The notes under the pieces: generated by a model | What the model saw: only the letters and a program-made list of their open reading frames with translations | Told to the model about the DNA's origin: nothing | The model's database searches: none | Source of the DNA: Deltaproteobacteria bacterium | GTDB lineage: Bacteria; Desulfobacterota; JADFXK01 | DNA length: 6,309 nt | Assembly (NCBI GenBank): GCA_015233285.1 | Contig: JADFYA010000137.1 | Coordinates: 1-6,309, forward strand | Direction: 5' to 3' | Translations under genes and position numbers: made by a program | In this document: piece after piece, positions 6,035-6,309 of the stretch | Layout: each line of letters opens with the position of its first letter | How positions within the stretch are numbered: the stretch's first letter is position 1

Positions 6035-6059
6035 AAAAAAGTTAGGACGATTGTTCGTC
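6035..6059 (-). terminator. Weak hairpin plus T-run after the cdaR-type gene
   Basis: On the minus strand GACGA-ACAA-TCGTC (6059-6046) is followed after five bases by six T (6040-6035), 60 bases beyond the cdaR stop. The stem is only five pairs and the T-run is displaced, so it could at most give partial termination. I mention it because the cdaR-glmM gap (about 210 bases) is otherwise filled by repeats and shows no clear glmM promoter. Confidence 0.2.
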
Positions 6060-6082
6060 GCTTAAGTTAATGGCATTGACCA

Positions 6083-6110
6083 GCAACCGGCAACGAGCAA
6101 CAAGCAACCG
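6083..6110 (+). repeat. Degenerate heptanucleotide repeat block C (4 units)
   Basis: Four consecutive units on the plus strand: GCAACCG, GCAACGA, GCAACAA, GCAACCG, all of the form GCAAC-N-N. The block starts 10 bases downstream of the cdaR-type stop codon (6120) in the direction of transcription. Together with block B on the opposite strand it brackets the palindromic element, so the whole gap looks like accumulated repeat sequence. Confidence 0.8.
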
Positions 6111-6119
6111 GAAGGTCTT

Positions 6120-6309
6120 CTATTTTAGTTTCGGTTTCACCCGTCGCTTATATATCTCGACTTTGAGCCGTTCAGGAGATGTTTTCTTTAAGGATAAACC
6201 ATGGGGTAATGTCACTCCGAACTCCAACATGTACCTTCCCGGTGCCTTGTCTGAGAGGTCGAGAGTTACTTGAGGCGGGGTACTTTTTAACGCGCTCTTG
6301 ATTTGATCG
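6120..6309 (-). CDS. cdaR: YbbR-domain protein, CdaR-type, C-terminal 62 residues only
   Basis: The minus strand is open from the right edge to TAG at 6120-6122 and encodes the last 62 residues of a protein. They fit the end of a YbbR repeat: PPQVTLDLSDKAPGRYMLEF, then GVTLPHGLSLKKTSPERLKVEI (split here as the P-x-G-Y/M and SPERLKVEI elements of the beta-rich domain), then a short basic tail. YbbR/CdaR proteins are membrane-anchored, with extracytoplasmic YbbR repeats, and modulate the diadenylate cyclase CdaA; their gene commonly sits between cdaA and glmM. Its position directly before glmM on the same strand supports the call. The membrane anchor and start lie outside the window, so the number of YbbR repeats and the link to CdaA cannot be checked here. 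Confidence 0.72.
   Translation of the reverse strand, partial: DQIKSALKSTPPQVTLDLSDKAPGRYMLEFGVTLPHGLSLKKTSPERLKVEIYKRRVKPKLK

Noticed and set aside
6070..6273. Plus-strand 67-codon frame at the right edge
   Set aside because: Its N-terminus is translated heptad repeat (SNRQRATSNRK) and the rest is antisense to the YbbR-type coding sequence.

Overview
The window carries seven co-oriented genes, all read on the minus strand (right to left). In transcription order they are: the 3' end of a YbbR/CdaR-type gene, glmM, coaX, a truncated Rpn-family nuclease remnant, a metallo-beta-lactamase-fold hydrolase, a Tat-signal-bearing radical SAM enzyme of the AmmeMemoRadiSam family (amrS), and the 5' part of an HDOD-domain gene that runs off the left edge. 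The cdaR-glmM order, the AmrS-type radical SAM enzyme, the HDOD protein and the moderate GC content suggest an anaerobic Gram-negative bacterium, probably Desulfobacterota (former Deltaproteobacteria) or a related lineage. This placement is inference from gene content, not from any marker search.

Right third (about 4560-6309): the cdaR tail and glmM form the conserved c-di-AMP-synthesis-regulator / phosphoglucosamine mutase neighbourhood that feeds UDP-GlcNAc and peptidoglycan synthesis. The two genes are separated by about 210 bases holding two blocks of a degenerate heptanucleotide repeat and a double-hairpin palindromic element. glmM starts at a TTG codon.

Middle (about 3446-4560): coaX (type III pantothenate kinase, first step of CoA synthesis) lies behind a 340-base gap. 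That gap contains two stem-loops just after glmM, a good sigma70-like promoter (TTGACT-N17-TACAAT), and a leader of about 128 nt. The leader can form two competing 9-bp pairings and a small hairpin over the coaX ribosome binding site. This leader is the best candidate in the window for undescribed regulation.

Left half (1-3443): a 5'-truncated Rpn/transposase_31-type reading frame abuts the coaX stop codon. It is followed by a tight two-gene unit (MBL hydrolase and amrS, 22 nt apart) and then the HDOD gene, which is preceded by another heptad-repeat block. No tRNA, rRNA, CRISPR array or intact mobile element was seen. Most of the window is ordinary housekeeping. The points of interest are the coaX leader, the intergenic repeats and the apparently exported radical SAM enzyme.
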